A stretch of DNA of 64,000 nucleotides from Echinicola vietnamensis DSM 17526 (lineage in GTDB: Bacteria; Bacteroidota; Bacteroidia; Cytophagales; Cyclobacteriaceae). This document shows, piece after piece, positions 18,427-27,392 of this stretch. The notes under the pieces are model-generated. The model saw nothing but the letters and a program-made list of their open reading frames with translations, did not search any database and was not told where the DNA came from. The first letter of the stretch is position 1. Every line of letters begins with the position of its first letter. Position numbers and translations under genes: made by a program. The stretch lies in the NCBI RefSeq assembly GCF_000325705.1, contig NC_019904.1, positions 752,001-816,000 on the forward strand. The letters run 5' to 3'.

Positions 18427-20589
18427 ATGAAAGTAGAAAAGTATCTGCGCCACTATTTACGTTGTTTATTGCTGGTCATTTCAGTTTCTGCTTCCTCCAC
18501 CGTCTTCGGCTTCGCACAAGATGGCCCCTTCAGTAATGCAAGGGAAGATAAGTCACGGGATTCTTTGGCCATTGTAAATGCCATCCAGCTGTCACGGGAC
18601 ATTCATCGGAGCAATCATGAGCCAGACACCGAATACCAGGAAGCGGAAAAAGCCATCAGCCTCTCCATAGCGCTCGGTGACACCCTACTGTATGCAAAGG
18701 CACTGGATAACCTCGGCTTGATCTACCGCTATCATCAGCGGTACGAAGAGGCCATCCCACTGCATGCCAAGGCCCTTGAGCTGATCACAAAGGAAGACTC
18801 CAGCGACATGGAAAAAATGATCTTCGCCAATAACGCCGGAGTGGCCAGCCGCTATGCTGAAGATTTTGACCAAGCGGTATACTTTTACTTGGAAGCCCTA
18901 AAGGTGGCTGAAGCCCAAAACGACCTTAGAAACATTGCCATTTCATGTAATGGCTTGGGCAATACCCTGCTCCACCTTCCCGGACGTGAGGAAGATGCAT
19001 TGGCCTACTTCGAACGCTCGCTGGAGGCAGAGCGAGAACGTAACAATACCCTCGGGATCGCCATGAATTACCTTTCCATTGGCGATTACTATACCGAAAA
19101 GCGAGAATTCGACACGGCCAGAAGCTATTTGAACAAGCTTCTAGAGATCAATCAGGCCAGGAAGGACACCTTTGGGCTGGGCATAACCTATGAGTATTTT
19201 GGCCAAAATTATTTTCAAGAAGGAAAGGACTTGCAGCAAGCGGCAGCCTACTTTGACCAGTCCAAGGCTTTTTTTGAACACTTGGGAGACCTTCACAAGC
19301 AAGCGGACATCGCCAAGCGCCAAGGAGATGTTTACCGGAAATTGGGGAATTTGACCAAAGCCATCCAGCTGTACCATGACGCTTGGAAGCTTGCCGAAAA
19401 AATCAAAAACAAAGGCCTGATCAAAGAATGTTCGTATTGGCTATCGGCCATCTATGAGCAGCAAGGCAAATACAGGAAAGCATTGGAATTCCTTACCCTT
19501 TCACATCAATACAAGGACAGCGTGGCGCTGATGGATCAGCAAACGCAAATTGCTGCCATCGAAAAGCGATATGCCATTGAAAAAAAGGAGTCACAAATCG
19601 AACTGCTGCAAAAAGACAAAGCACTGCAAAATTCAGAGCTGGAAAGTCAACGGGCGGCCTTGAAGAGCCATCAGGTGATCTTCATCCTATTGGCCACATT
19701 ATTGGTCTTTATTGTGGTGATCGCCTTTATGCAATTCAAAAACATCAAAGCCAAGAAAAGGGCAAATGAGCTCCTTCGTCGTCAAAACAACCAAATCAAG
19801 GCGCAAAGGGATGAAATCAAAAACGTCAACCAACAGCTGGAAGCGACATTTGAGGAATTGATCCAAGAGCAAAAGAACACGGAAGAAAAGCGGATCAAAC
19901 TGCTCGAAAGTAAATTTGAAAACCGTATCCAATCGTTGGCCATTCAATCCTTGGAATCCCAGATGAACCCGCACTTTTTATTTAACGGCATGAATGCTGT
20001 CCGCTGGTTGGTCATGAAGAACAAAAATGAAGAAGCCAAGGAGTATATTGACACCTTTGCACGGCTGCTCCGCATGAGCTTGACCAATAACCGCAAAAAG
20101 TCCATAACACTTGATGAAGAGTTGCAATCTACCGCTCTCTATTTAAAGATCGAGCAGTTACGTTTTGACAGCGAGTTTAATTACCACATCAATATCTCCC
20201 CCAAGGTAAACCCTAAAATGGTCAAGGTGCCGCCCAAAATCCTACAGCCTTTGGTAGAAAATGCCATAAAACATGGGCTACTTCCCAGCCGGAAATCCCC
20301 AAAAACCCTCGACATCAAAGTGAATCAAACCGATGACGGTGTCTTGGTAGAAGTACTTGATAATGGCAGAGGGTTCTCTAAATCCAAGGAAAGTTTCATC
20401 GAACCTCGGCCAGACGGAACACATCTTGGGCTAAAGCTCATCGAAGAGCGACTGGTAATTTTTAATCAGCAGCATGAAGGGCAAGTCACCTTTTCTATTG
20501 CCCCAAGAAATCCTCATGGAGATGAAGTGACCGGTACTAGCGCTACCATACATATTGTGCTGGAAAGTGCCCTGAACACCACCTCCTAA
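18427..20589 (+). CDS. TPR-containing LytS-type sensor histidine kinase
   Basis: A 720-residue sensor kinase with an N-terminal signal sequence. About six tetratricopeptide-like repeats (residues 50-370; for example AKALDNLGLIYRYHQRYEEA) lie in the periplasm. One membrane helix follows near 416-436, then a coiled coil (about 440-505), and a His_kinase domain with the phospho-acceptor His in QMNPHFLFNGMNAVRWL (about residue 514). The C-terminal ATPase has its N-box (QPLVENAIKHG) and G-box (VLDNGRGF). This architecture normally pairs with LytTR regulators; one lies at 21395, beyond one gene on the opposite strand. Confidence 0.92.
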   Translation: MKVEKYLRHYLRCLLLVISVSASSTVFGFAQDGPFSNAREDKSRDSLAIVNAIQLSRDIHRSNHEPDTEYQEAEKAISLSIALGDTLLYAKALDNLGLIYRYHQRYEEAIPLHAKALELITKEDSSDMEKMIFANNAGVASRYAEDFDQAVYFYLEALKVAEAQNDLRNIAISCNGLGNTLLHLPGREEDALAYFERSLEAERERNNTLGIAMNYLSIGDYYTEKREFDTARSYLNKLLEINQARKDTFGLGITYEYFGQNYFQEGKDLQQAAAYFDQSKAFFEHLGDLHKQADIAKRQGDVYRKLGNLTKAIQLYHDAWKLAEKIKNKGLIKECSYWLSAIYEQQGKYRKALEFLTLSHQYKDSVALMDQQTQIAAIEKRYAIEKKESQIELLQKDKALQNSELESQRAALKSHQVIFILLATLLVFIVVIAFMQFKNIKAKKRANELLRRQNNQIKAQRDEIKNVNQQLEATFEELIQEQKNTEEKRIKLLESKFENRIQSLAIQSLESQMNPHFLFNGMNAVRWLVMKNKNEEAKEYIDTFARLLRMSLTNNRKKSITLDEELQSTALYLKIEQLRFDSEFNYHINISPKVNPKMVKVPPKILQPLVENAIKHGLLPSRKSPKTLDIKVNQTDDGVLVEVLDNGRGFSKSKESFIEPRPDGTHLGLKLIEERLVIFNQQHEGQVTFSIAPRNPHGDEVTGTSATIHIVLESALNTTS

Positions 20590-20613
20590 GCTGTGCTTTC
20601 CCTAAGGGTATAA

Positions 20614-21069
20614 TCAAAGCAGCAAACTGATAAAAGCAGTAAACCGAAGCTTGCTTTCAGGAATAAAGGCTTCCTTCCCATCCACTTTTTCCAGTTGAAA
20701 CCGTTGATAACGTCCCTCGCCAATATTCACCCGTAACACTATCTCTCGATGATCAGTAAGCTTGACGCCCCAAAAATATTGTTTACCATACTCCATCATC
20801 CTATAATTAGAATCGCCGTTCACAAACAACTGGAAGCCACTGGAGGCTAAAGAAGGATGAACCAACACTTTTGCCTTAAAAAAATGATTCTCGGGTTGGT
20901 GCTCTAAAATCACCTTTCCATATTTCCTGTTCCTACTTTCAAGAGGTCCTTGCCCACCAGCTTGGGGAATCAGCCAATAATATTGCTCAACGGGCTCCTC
21001 CTTTCCCCCAACAGTATACCAAAAGGCACCTGCAAACACCATAGAAATAAGCATTAAAATTGTTTTCAT
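20614..21069 (-). CDS. Small secreted protein of unknown function
   Basis: A 151-residue exported protein with a signal peptide-like start (MKTILMLISMVFAGAFWYTVGG). The mature part is rich in beta strands and aromatic residues (KVILEHQPENHFFKAKVLVH, YFWGVKLTDHREIVLRVN). I do not recognise the family. I place the start at 21069 rather than 21081 because MKTILM gives a normal signal peptide. It lies between the histidine kinase and the response regulator but on the opposite strand, so it is not part of their transcript. Confidence 0.6.
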   Translation of the reverse strand: MKTILMLISMVFAGAFWYTVGGKEEPVEQYYWLIPQAGGQGPLESRNRKYGKVILEHQPENHFFKAKVLVHPSLASSGFQLFVNGDSNYRMMEYGKQYFWGVKLTDHREIVLRVNIGEGRYQRFQLEKVDGKEAFIPESKLRFTAFISLLL

Positions 21070-21081
21070 GACGATTTCCAT

Positions 21082-21394
21082 CCATTAAATAAAAGCAGGC
21101 TCCAGGGTCTTGGAGGAAACCCTGAAGCTAGCTTTTGGTTACTGATTGTCCATAAAAAAGTAGCATGTAAATAGTCAGTCATAAAATGATATGATGAAAG
21201 CTACCACAAATTATTGGGCGGTGAAACAGTAAAATAGTGGACAGAACAAAACAATGAGTAGTCTACCGGTTTCAATTATTAATATGCGCTATCCTCCTTT
21301 TTCGATCAAAAATTCATCTATTCTTAATTAGCAGGCTAAGATGTTTCCTATATTAGCATAAGGAATAATTTAGGCGACCTCAAATATAGCGTTA
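21082..21394. other. Divergent promoter region between the secreted protein and LytTR regulator
   Basis: About 310 AT-rich bases. A CCAGGGTCTTGGAGGAAACCCTG inverted repeat region near 21100-21125 follows the gene start on the minus strand. No other feature is recognised. Confidence 0.35.
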
Positions 21395-22165
21395 ATGAAA
21401 GTAGGGATAATCGACGATGAAGTCCACTGTGTGGAAAGCTTGGTACTTGAACTAATGCAGTTTAAGGAAGAAGTAGAAATCGTTTTTTCCACCTCAAAAG
21501 TAGAAGAGGCACTGGAAGCCCTAAGTACATCCTCCATCGACCTGATGTTTTTGGATGTAGAGATGCCGCGAATCAACGGTTTTGAACTCTTGGACATGAT
21601 CGATGAGGTATATTTTGAGGTGGTATTCACCACAGCCTATAGCCAATACGCCCTAAAAGCCTTTCAATACAAAGCATTTGACTACTTGCTCAAACCCATT
21701 GGTCATCATGAGCTTGCCGAAGTATTGAAGAAATACAAGGGCTACCACCAACACCTCAAAAAAGAGCGTGAAGTCGATTTGATGGAATTCATTTCCTCGC
21801 TGAAAAAAGATAATATCATCAAGTCCAAAATTGCCGTTCCCGTGAGCGAAGGACTGGAGTTTATTAAAGTGGACGAGATCATTTATGCCCAAAGTCAAAA
21901 CAATTACACTATCCTTCATTTACATGACAACACGACGCTTCTATTCAGCAAAACCCTAAAAGAAGTAGAAAGAACGCTGAAAAAGTATTTTTTTATTAGA
22001 ATCCACCAATCCTATTTGATCAACCCAAATTATATGAAAAAGTATTTTCGTCATGATGGAGGAGGAGTACAGATGGAAAATGGAAAATCCCTACCTATAA
22101 GTCAGCGAAAGAAAGAGGAGATCATTACGCTCTTTGAAGCAATCGCCAAGAATAAATCACTCTAA
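21395..22165 (+). CDS. LytTR-type response regulator
   Basis: A 256-residue two-component regulator. The receiver domain (1-120) has the acidic pocket (IIDDE, 5-9), phospho-acceptor Asp54 in MFLDVEMPR, the conserved Thr in FTTAYS and Lys in YLLKPIG. A linker leads to a C-terminal LytTR DNA-binding domain (about 145-250; YAQSQNNYTILHLHDN, FIRIHQSYLINPNYMKKY). It is the natural partner of the LytS-type kinase at 18427. Target genes are unknown; the downstream lytic transglycosylase gene is the nearest candidate. Confidence 0.93.
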   Translation: MKVGIIDDEVHCVESLVLELMQFKEEVEIVFSTSKVEEALEALSTSSIDLMFLDVEMPRINGFELLDMIDEVYFEVVFTTAYSQYALKAFQYKAFDYLLKPIGHHELAEVLKKYKGYHQHLKKEREVDLMEFISSLKKDNIIKSKIAVPVSEGLEFIKVDEIIYAQSQNNYTILHLHDNTTLLFSKTLKEVERTLKKYFFIRIHQSYLINPNYMKKYFRHDGGGVQMENGKSLPISQRKKEEIITLFEAIAKNKSL

Positions 22166-22328
22166 CGTTTTATACACAGAATCATTTGATTCGCCTCCCA
22201 AAATCACCAATACTATAATTGGTACCCTTTGTATTTTTGTAGATGTGGTGTAATTGTATTATTATTGATCTATGCCACTTCACCAACAACCCTTTTTGAC
22301 CGCAAATTGCAAACAACGATCAGTAAAT

Positions 22329-23747
22329 ATGCTAGTCATGTGTTTGCTTGCCTTTTTGTTGGGATGTGGGGAAGAAATTCAAAAGAAAAAGAAGGCTCCC
22401 CCCTACTGGGAGAGCCCCGTACAATTGGACCTGGAAGGAATCAAAAAGCGAGGATTCATCAGGGCAGTCGTGGACAATTCCTCCACGAGCTATTATATCT
22501 ATCGGGGTCGACGGATGGGCTATGAATACGAACTCCTTCGCAATTTGGCCAAGCAATTGGATGTACAGCTGAGACTTATCGTCAATGAAGACATCGAGAA
22601 AGCCTACCAATTGCTCAACAAAGGAAAGGCAGATATCGTGGCCATTAATTTGGTCGTCAATGAGGATCGAAAAAAATACGGAAGCTTTACCTCCAAGCTT
22701 AACTTACTGTCCTCCGTTCTCGTCCAAAACCGCAAAAAAGAGGTGTTGGATTCGCTTCAACAGCTGGACCAAAAAACTGTACACGTAAGGAAATCGGCAG
22801 TCTATAAGGACCAACTCTTGCAATTGGAAGACAGTTTGCAAATAGATATTGACATCGTCGAGGCCCCCAAAAACTCAGACGAGTTAGTGGACGAAGTGGT
22901 GCGGGAAAATATCGACTTCACCTTGGTGGACGAAGATTTAGCACTGGTCAACTCCACCTATTACAGTGAAATCAACATTGACTTACAGATCAACTCACCT
23001 TCCCCGGTCGCTTGGCTCGTACGGAAAAACGCTCCAAACCTTTTGGCAGCAGTGAACGATTGGATAGAAAAAGGCACACAATCCACTTATTTTGCCATCC
23101 TTTACGGGAAATATTTCCTGAACAAGAAAAACAGCTACTACCGAAACAAAAGCCCCTTTTCTTCTATTTCAGGCGATCAAATATCCAAATATGATGAGAT
23201 AATCAAGGAAGGAGCCGACTATTTGGGATGGGACTGGAGGCTGTTAGCTTCCCTTGTTTACAAGGAATCCAGGTTTAATACCGAAGCCACCAGCTATGCC
23301 GGGGCCAAAGGGCTTTTACAGCTGATGCCTGTTACGTTAGAGCGGTTTGGTGTCGATAACCCCAATGATCCTTCCCAAAGCCTGATGGGGGGAGTCAAGT
23401 ACCTCAAGTACTTGGATAAATTCTGGCTCGAGCGAGTTCCAGAGACCAATGAACGAATTAAGTTTATCCTAGCCTCTTACAATGTAGGCCATGGCCACGT
23501 AAATGATGCTTGGAGGCTTGCCTTGAAATTCGGAAAGGATACTCGTACTTGGAGCAATGTAGCTTATTACCTGGAGCGAAAATCCCAACCGAAATATTAC
23601 CGCGACCCAGTGGTCAGAAGCGGATATGCTAAAGGGCACCTCGCGGTGGCGTACGTGCGGGACATCCTAAGCATCTATGAGTCCTACAGGATATTGGTAG
23701 ACCCTTATCCCCGTGAAATCGAAGATAAAACCCTCGCAAAAAAATAA
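22329..23747 (+). CDS. MltF-like membrane-bound lytic transglycosylase (lipoprotein)
   Basis: This protein cleaves peptidoglycan with formation of 1,6-anhydromuramic ends. The preferred start is 22329 (MLVMCLLAFLLGCGEE), which gives a lipoprotein signal with a lipobox ending in Cys; an ATG at 22272 would add 19 unlikely residues. A periplasmic substrate-binding-like domain spans about residues 50-270 (RAVVDNSSTSYYIYRGRRMG, then DEDLALVNSTYY). The SLT domain follows with catalytic Glu in LVYKESRFN and the family motif YAGAKGLLQLMP. This two-domain order is that of MltF. It sits about 160 bases after the LytTR gene. Confidence 0.88.
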   Translation: MLVMCLLAFLLGCGEEIQKKKKAPPYWESPVQLDLEGIKKRGFIRAVVDNSSTSYYIYRGRRMGYEYELLRNLAKQLDVQLRLIVNEDIEKAYQLLNKGKADIVAINLVVNEDRKKYGSFTSKLNLLSSVLVQNRKKEVLDSLQQLDQKTVHVRKSAVYKDQLLQLEDSLQIDIDIVEAPKNSDELVDEVVRENIDFTLVDEDLALVNSTYYSEINIDLQINSPSPVAWLVRKNAPNLLAAVNDWIEKGTQSTYFAILYGKYFLNKKNSYYRNKSPFSSISGDQISKYDEIIKEGADYLGWDWRLLASLVYKESRFNTEATSYAGAKGLLQLMPVTLERFGVDNPNDPSQSLMGGVKYLKYLDKFWLERVPETNERIKFILASYNVGHGHVNDAWRLALKFGKDTRTWSNVAYYLERKSQPKYYRDPVVRSGYAKGHLAVAYVRDILSIYESYRILVDPYPREIEDKTLAKK

Positions 23748-24075
23748 ACGCAATCCAGCTTTTGGGAGAATGTAGAAAAGTTAAAATTAGCCTGATTTAC
23801 CAGGTCGAAAGCTAAGCATGGGCATAATCGAAAAATATATTTCTTTCCTTGGATACAAGGAAGATAAGTACATACGTCCCTTTACAACTATTTTCAGTAC
23901 AAAAACCTCAGGATTTTAGCGCAACTGGACCTCTAAGCGAATATGGCAAAAACGAAAAAAGCGATCCTGTCCTGCACCCGTTACCAGTACATCAAGATCG
24001 CTTTTCTTCTAAGGTATTTCCGGATGCTAAGCCAACCTACGTTTCAATTTGGCTGTGCAGCATACGCGAGATCTA
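23748..24075. other. Convergent intergenic region with a bidirectional terminator
   Basis: About 330 bases between the MltF-like gene and glyS, which converge. Apart from the hairpin at 23956-24006 nothing is recognised. Confidence 0.4.
23956..24006. terminator. Bidirectional rho-independent terminator candidate
   Basis: AAAAAGCGATC (23956-23966) pairs with GATCGCTTTT at 23996-24005 across a 29-base loop, with T-rich runs at both outer ends. It lies between two convergent genes. The long loop lowers confidence. Confidence 0.45.
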
Positions 24076-25542
24076 TCAAATTTTGTCAAAGATATTTTTA
24101 AAGCTTGTAGCAGTCCCTAATTTACCATGTAGCTCGTCTATATGCACACGCTCCTGCTCGGTCGTGTCACGATGACGAATGGTCACGGTATTGTCTTCAA
24201 GGGTCTGATGGTCCACCGCTATACAAAATGGCGTACCTATCAGGTCTTGACGAGTATAGCGCTTACCGATAGAAGCCGCTTCCTCATAGACCACGTTAAA
24301 ATCGTACTTCAATTTATCGAAAATTTCCCTTCCCTTATCCGGCAATCCGTCCTTTTTCGTAAGTGGAAGAATGGCCGCCTTAACAGGGGCAATGGAAGGA
24401 TGAAATTTAAGGTAGGTACGCTTTTTACCTTCCTGCTCTTCCTCCACAAATGCATTGCAAAGGGTCATCAAGAAAAGCCTGTCCGCACCAATTGAGGTCT
24501 CGATTACATAAGGGATATAATTTTGGTTTACCTCTGGATCAAAGTACTGCTGTTTCTTTTTGGAGTATTCCTGATGGCTTTTCAAGTCAAAGTCCGTCCT
24601 GGAATGAATTCCTTCCACCTCTTTGAACCCAAAGGGGAAATCAAACTCAATATCCATCGCAGCATTGGCATAATGCGCCAATTTATCGTGATCGTGTGTC
24701 CTGAGCTTCTCCTCGGGTACCCCCAGTGCTTTGTGCCACTTAAGTCGGGTTTCGGACCACGTCTTATACCAGTCCAGCTCCGTACCAGGCCGGACGAAGT
24801 ACTGCATTTCCATCTGTTCGAATTCCCGCATTCGGAAAATAAACTGACGCGCCACAATTTCATTTCTGAAAGCTTTTCCTATTTGGGCAATGCCAAAAGG
24901 CACTTTCATACGGGCCGTCTTTTGCACGTTCAGGAAATTGACAAATATCCCTTGAGCCGTTTCTGGCCTGAGGTAAATGGTGGAAGCATCTTCGGCCACA
25001 GAACCTACCTGCGTGGCAAACATCAGGTTAAATTGACGCACATCCGTCCAATTGGACGTGCCACTGATCGGACAGGTGATGTCCTCATTTATGATCAGGT
25101 CACGGACACCTTCAAGGTCTTCTGCTTCTAACAGCTTGCCCATGGCGGCCAGTAAGGACTTAGCTTCTTCCTCTTTCCCGGCCCTTTCCAGTGTAGCAGC
25201 TTTCTCTTCAATCAGCACATCCGCACGGTAGCGCTTTTTACTGTCTTTATTATCGATCATGGGATCATTAAAGCTGTCCACGTGACCGGAAGCTTTCCAC
25301 GTAGTGGGATGCATAAAAATGGCTGCATCGATCCCAACTATATTATCATTTAACCGCGTCATGGACTCCCACCACAAGCGCTTTAGGTTATTTTTAAGCT
25401 CCACTCCATAGGCACCATAATCATAAACGGCCTGAAGTCCATCATATATTTCGGATGAAGGATACACAAAACCATATTCCTTGGCATGTGAGATAATATC
25501 CTTCAATTGTGCATTTTCGGTTGCTTGTTCTGTCTTTGCCAT
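24076..25542 (-). CDS. glyS: Glycyl-tRNA synthetase (dimeric class II type)
   Basis: This enzyme charges tRNA-Gly. The 488-residue single chain is the alpha2-type enzyme, not the alpha2-beta2 form. Class II motif 2 is visible in QIGKAFRNEIVARQFIFRMR, followed by REFEQMEMQYFVRPG. Motif 3 lies in ETSIGADRLFLMTLCNAF. The C-terminal anticodon-binding domain has KFHPSIAPVKAAILPLTKKD and SIGKRYTRQDLIGTPFCIAV. It is a single gene, convergent with the transglycosylase gene. Confidence 0.95.
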   Translation of the reverse strand: MAKTEQATENAQLKDIISHAKEYGFVYPSSEIYDGLQAVYDYGAYGVELKNNLKRLWWESMTRLNDNIVGIDAAIFMHPTTWKASGHVDSFNDPMIDNKDSKKRYRADVLIEEKAATLERAGKEEEAKSLLAAMGKLLEAEDLEGVRDLIINEDITCPISGTSNWTDVRQFNLMFATQVGSVAEDASTIYLRPETAQGIFVNFLNVQKTARMKVPFGIAQIGKAFRNEIVARQFIFRMREFEQMEMQYFVRPGTELDWYKTWSETRLKWHKALGVPEEKLRTHDHDKLAHYANAAMDIEFDFPFGFKEVEGIHSRTDFDLKSHQEYSKKKQQYFDPEVNQNYIPYVIETSIGADRLFLMTLCNAFVEEEQEGKKRTYLKFHPSIAPVKAAILPLTKKDGLPDKGREIFDKLKYDFNVVYEEAASIGKRYTRQDLIGTPFCIAVDHQTLEDNTVTIRHRDTTEQERVHIDELHGKLGTATSFKNIFDKI

Positions 25543-25652
25543 AGCCGCAAAAATAGGGAAATAGCTTTTAAGATTGAAAGATAAGAAGATTGAAAAATAA
25601 GAAAATTACAGATTTACGGATCAATGTGCCCAAACTTGATCCGTTGATGCTT

Positions 25653-26117
25653 TTAAGCATGTTTTTTTGTCCTGTAAAAAAGGTACCCTAATACCAAGGT
25701 GGACAGGAAAAAGATCAAAGTAGTCCACTCGTAAGTTCTTTTACTGGCCAGCACTTCTGCGATATCATCATCCTTATCGTCTAAAGCCCTTTTCAGCTTT
25801 CCAATATCCTGCTCTTGCTTTTGGGCAATATACTTGTAATCGTCCTTTTCATATTTGATTTCGGTAGTTTCGATGTTTTTGAGCATTTCCAGCTCATCCA
25901 TGATCAAATTATCCTTTAGGATAATGCGCTCCATCCATTCATTGGTCTTGATCATATCTTTTTTGGTGCGGTTTCCAAAAATGCCGGATTTCTCCTCTTC
26001 TGAGGCCTTCCATTGGCGATGAAGCCCTTGACGCTCATCCACAAGCTTTTCCAATCGATCCTGAGCAGGCGAAATCACGGGGATCGCCAAGCAGAACAAT
26101 AGTAGATATTTAAACAT
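25653..26117 (-). CDS. Membrane-anchored coiled-coil protein, unknown function
   Basis: A 154-residue protein with a signal peptide (MFKYLLLFCLAIPVISPAQ), a charged helical middle likely to form a coiled coil (DRLEKLVDERQGLHRQWKAS to KLKRALDDKDDDIAEVLASK), and one C-terminal membrane helix (WTTLIFFLSTLVLGYLFY) followed by a basic tail. The topology is a periplasmic coiled coil tethered to the inner membrane. I chose the ATG at 26117 because it begins the signal peptide directly. It is about 110 bases downstream of glyS's start on the opposite side of a short AT-rich gap. Family unknown. Confidence 0.65.
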   Translation of the reverse strand: MFKYLLLFCLAIPVISPAQDRLEKLVDERQGLHRQWKASEEEKSGIFGNRTKKDMIKTNEWMERIILKDNLIMDELEMLKNIETTEIKYEKDDYKYIAQKQEQDIGKLKRALDDKDDDIAEVLASKRTYEWTTLIFFLSTLVLGYLFYRTKKHA

Positions 26118-26898
26118 AATTGTATTTTTTACGCCTATTAAGATCAAATAACGTGCCGATAGCGGCTAAAAGGAAAAGTAAAAGCCACTGCTGGTTACTT
26201 CTGTGCCACTTGCCCCCAGCCAAAAACCATCAAGCCACACAGGACCGCTTTGATGGAAACCAACGCTTTCGCTGTTAAGGCATCGACACCAATAGCCTTT
26301 TTGTGCTCCATATCCGTTAGATATTACCGAAAAAGGATCAAGCAATATTTCTGGGGGACGAATGTTGACATGGTCTTATAAAAGAAAATTTCATGCCGTT
26401 AAAACGATGGTTTTTTAGGTATCCGCACAAATGGGCTTTAGCGGGAATTTATGGGGAATAGTTAGGCCCATGCCGCTAAAACGGGAAACGTTGGATGGGC
26501 AAATTTACCATGAGCTTCACCCATGGCTAAGAATATATCGCCCCTTTGGGGCTAGCTTTCGAGCATATATAACGATCGCTACAAAACACCTTATACCTTG
26601 TGTTTCAGCTCTCCTCAGATTACACTTAGGAGTAAAATGCGATCACGCAATACTTCTGTAAGGTGATAAATTTAGTAACCGGAACATTGATACGCCGTCA
26701 AGACCTCAGGCACAATGCAATTATACATTCCTTTCTATGCAGGACCTACATGTACTTGGTGCCTTTGACACGTTGTGGCTTTTTTGTACCCGTGATTTTG
26801 CCTTTAAGTAAAACGGCAGTCCCCAGCTTTTCCGCTTGATCCGAAAGATGGCCATCCCCTATTTGAAGAGGCCACTTTCTCTAAGGGGAGCCATCAGA
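26118..26898. other. Repeat-bearing intergenic region
   Basis: About 780 bases without a supported gene. A 38-codon minus-strand frame at 26195-26311 (MEHKKAIGVDALTAK..., one hydrophobic stretch) is possible but unproven. R1 copy 3 occupies 26334-26850. Confidence 0.45.
26334..26850 (+). repeat. Dispersed repeat family R1, copy 3
   Basis: Starts GGATCAAGCAATATTTCT. It has the imperfect hairpin CCATGAGCTTCACCCATGG and the hairpin GCCCCTTTGGGGC. It extends through CAGATTACACTTAGGAGTAA to TTTAAGTAAAACGGCAGTC and CTTTTCCGCTTGATCC, in the same order as copy 2 at 10354-10935. It is the uninterrupted version of that copy. Confidence 0.7.
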
Positions 26899-27273
26899 TT
26901 ACAAATGAAATTTATTGGTTTTCTTTCGCTTGTACTGCCCTTTACGGCGCTTATTATTGGTATAAAAATTATACAAGTAATTGATGGCGAAGGTGGTCAC
27001 TGCCAAAGGCACAAAAAAATCAGGAAGCATTCTTTTGATCCCTAACAGAATAAGTAATGTGGCAATAATCCCAAGCTTAAAAGTAGTATGGCTTTCAGGA
27101 TAGGTTTTCCGGATCAAGATCAAACTCAATATCTCAATCAAAACCAAAAAAATGATCAAATAAGTCAGCAGCTTGAGGGCAGAAATCTGATCGTAAAATA
27201 CCGACCATCCTGCTAATCCAGCCACTGCAATCAAGCTGATCGACTGCAGGGAAGTGTTCAATTTTTCTTTCAT
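26899..27273 (-). CDS. Small integral membrane protein
   Basis: A 124-residue protein with three to four predicted membrane helices (SLIAVAGLAGWSVF; LLTYLIIFLVLIEILSLILI; LGIIATLLILLGI; FFVPLAVTTFAINYLYNF) and a strongly basic C-terminus (NNKRRKGQYKRKKTNK). The start at 27273 (MKEKLNTSLQ) is preferred to an upstream ATG at 27327, which would add an atypical extension. It is transcribed away from the repeat region and lies 120 bases downstream of the peptidase gene's upstream neighbour space. I do not recognise a family. Confidence 0.55.
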   Translation of the reverse strand: MKEKLNTSLQSISLIAVAGLAGWSVFYDQISALKLLTYLIIFLVLIEILSLILIRKTYPESHTTFKLGIIATLLILLGIKRMLPDFFVPLAVTTFAINYLYNFYTNNKRRKGQYKRKKTNKFHL

Positions 27274-27392
27274 GGTTACTTGGGTTTTGATCAAGATAGC
27301 TGCTTTTTTGCTAAAAATCAATCCCAAATCCCAATAGAAAACGCTCTCATACAGCCATTAGTCAATGCTGCATGAGAGCGGATGATTTCGAA

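Noticed and set aside
26195..26311. 38-residue minus-strand ORF (MEHKKAIGVD...)
   Set aside because: Starts with ATG and has one hydrophobic stretch, but nothing distinguishes it from chance beside repeat R1.
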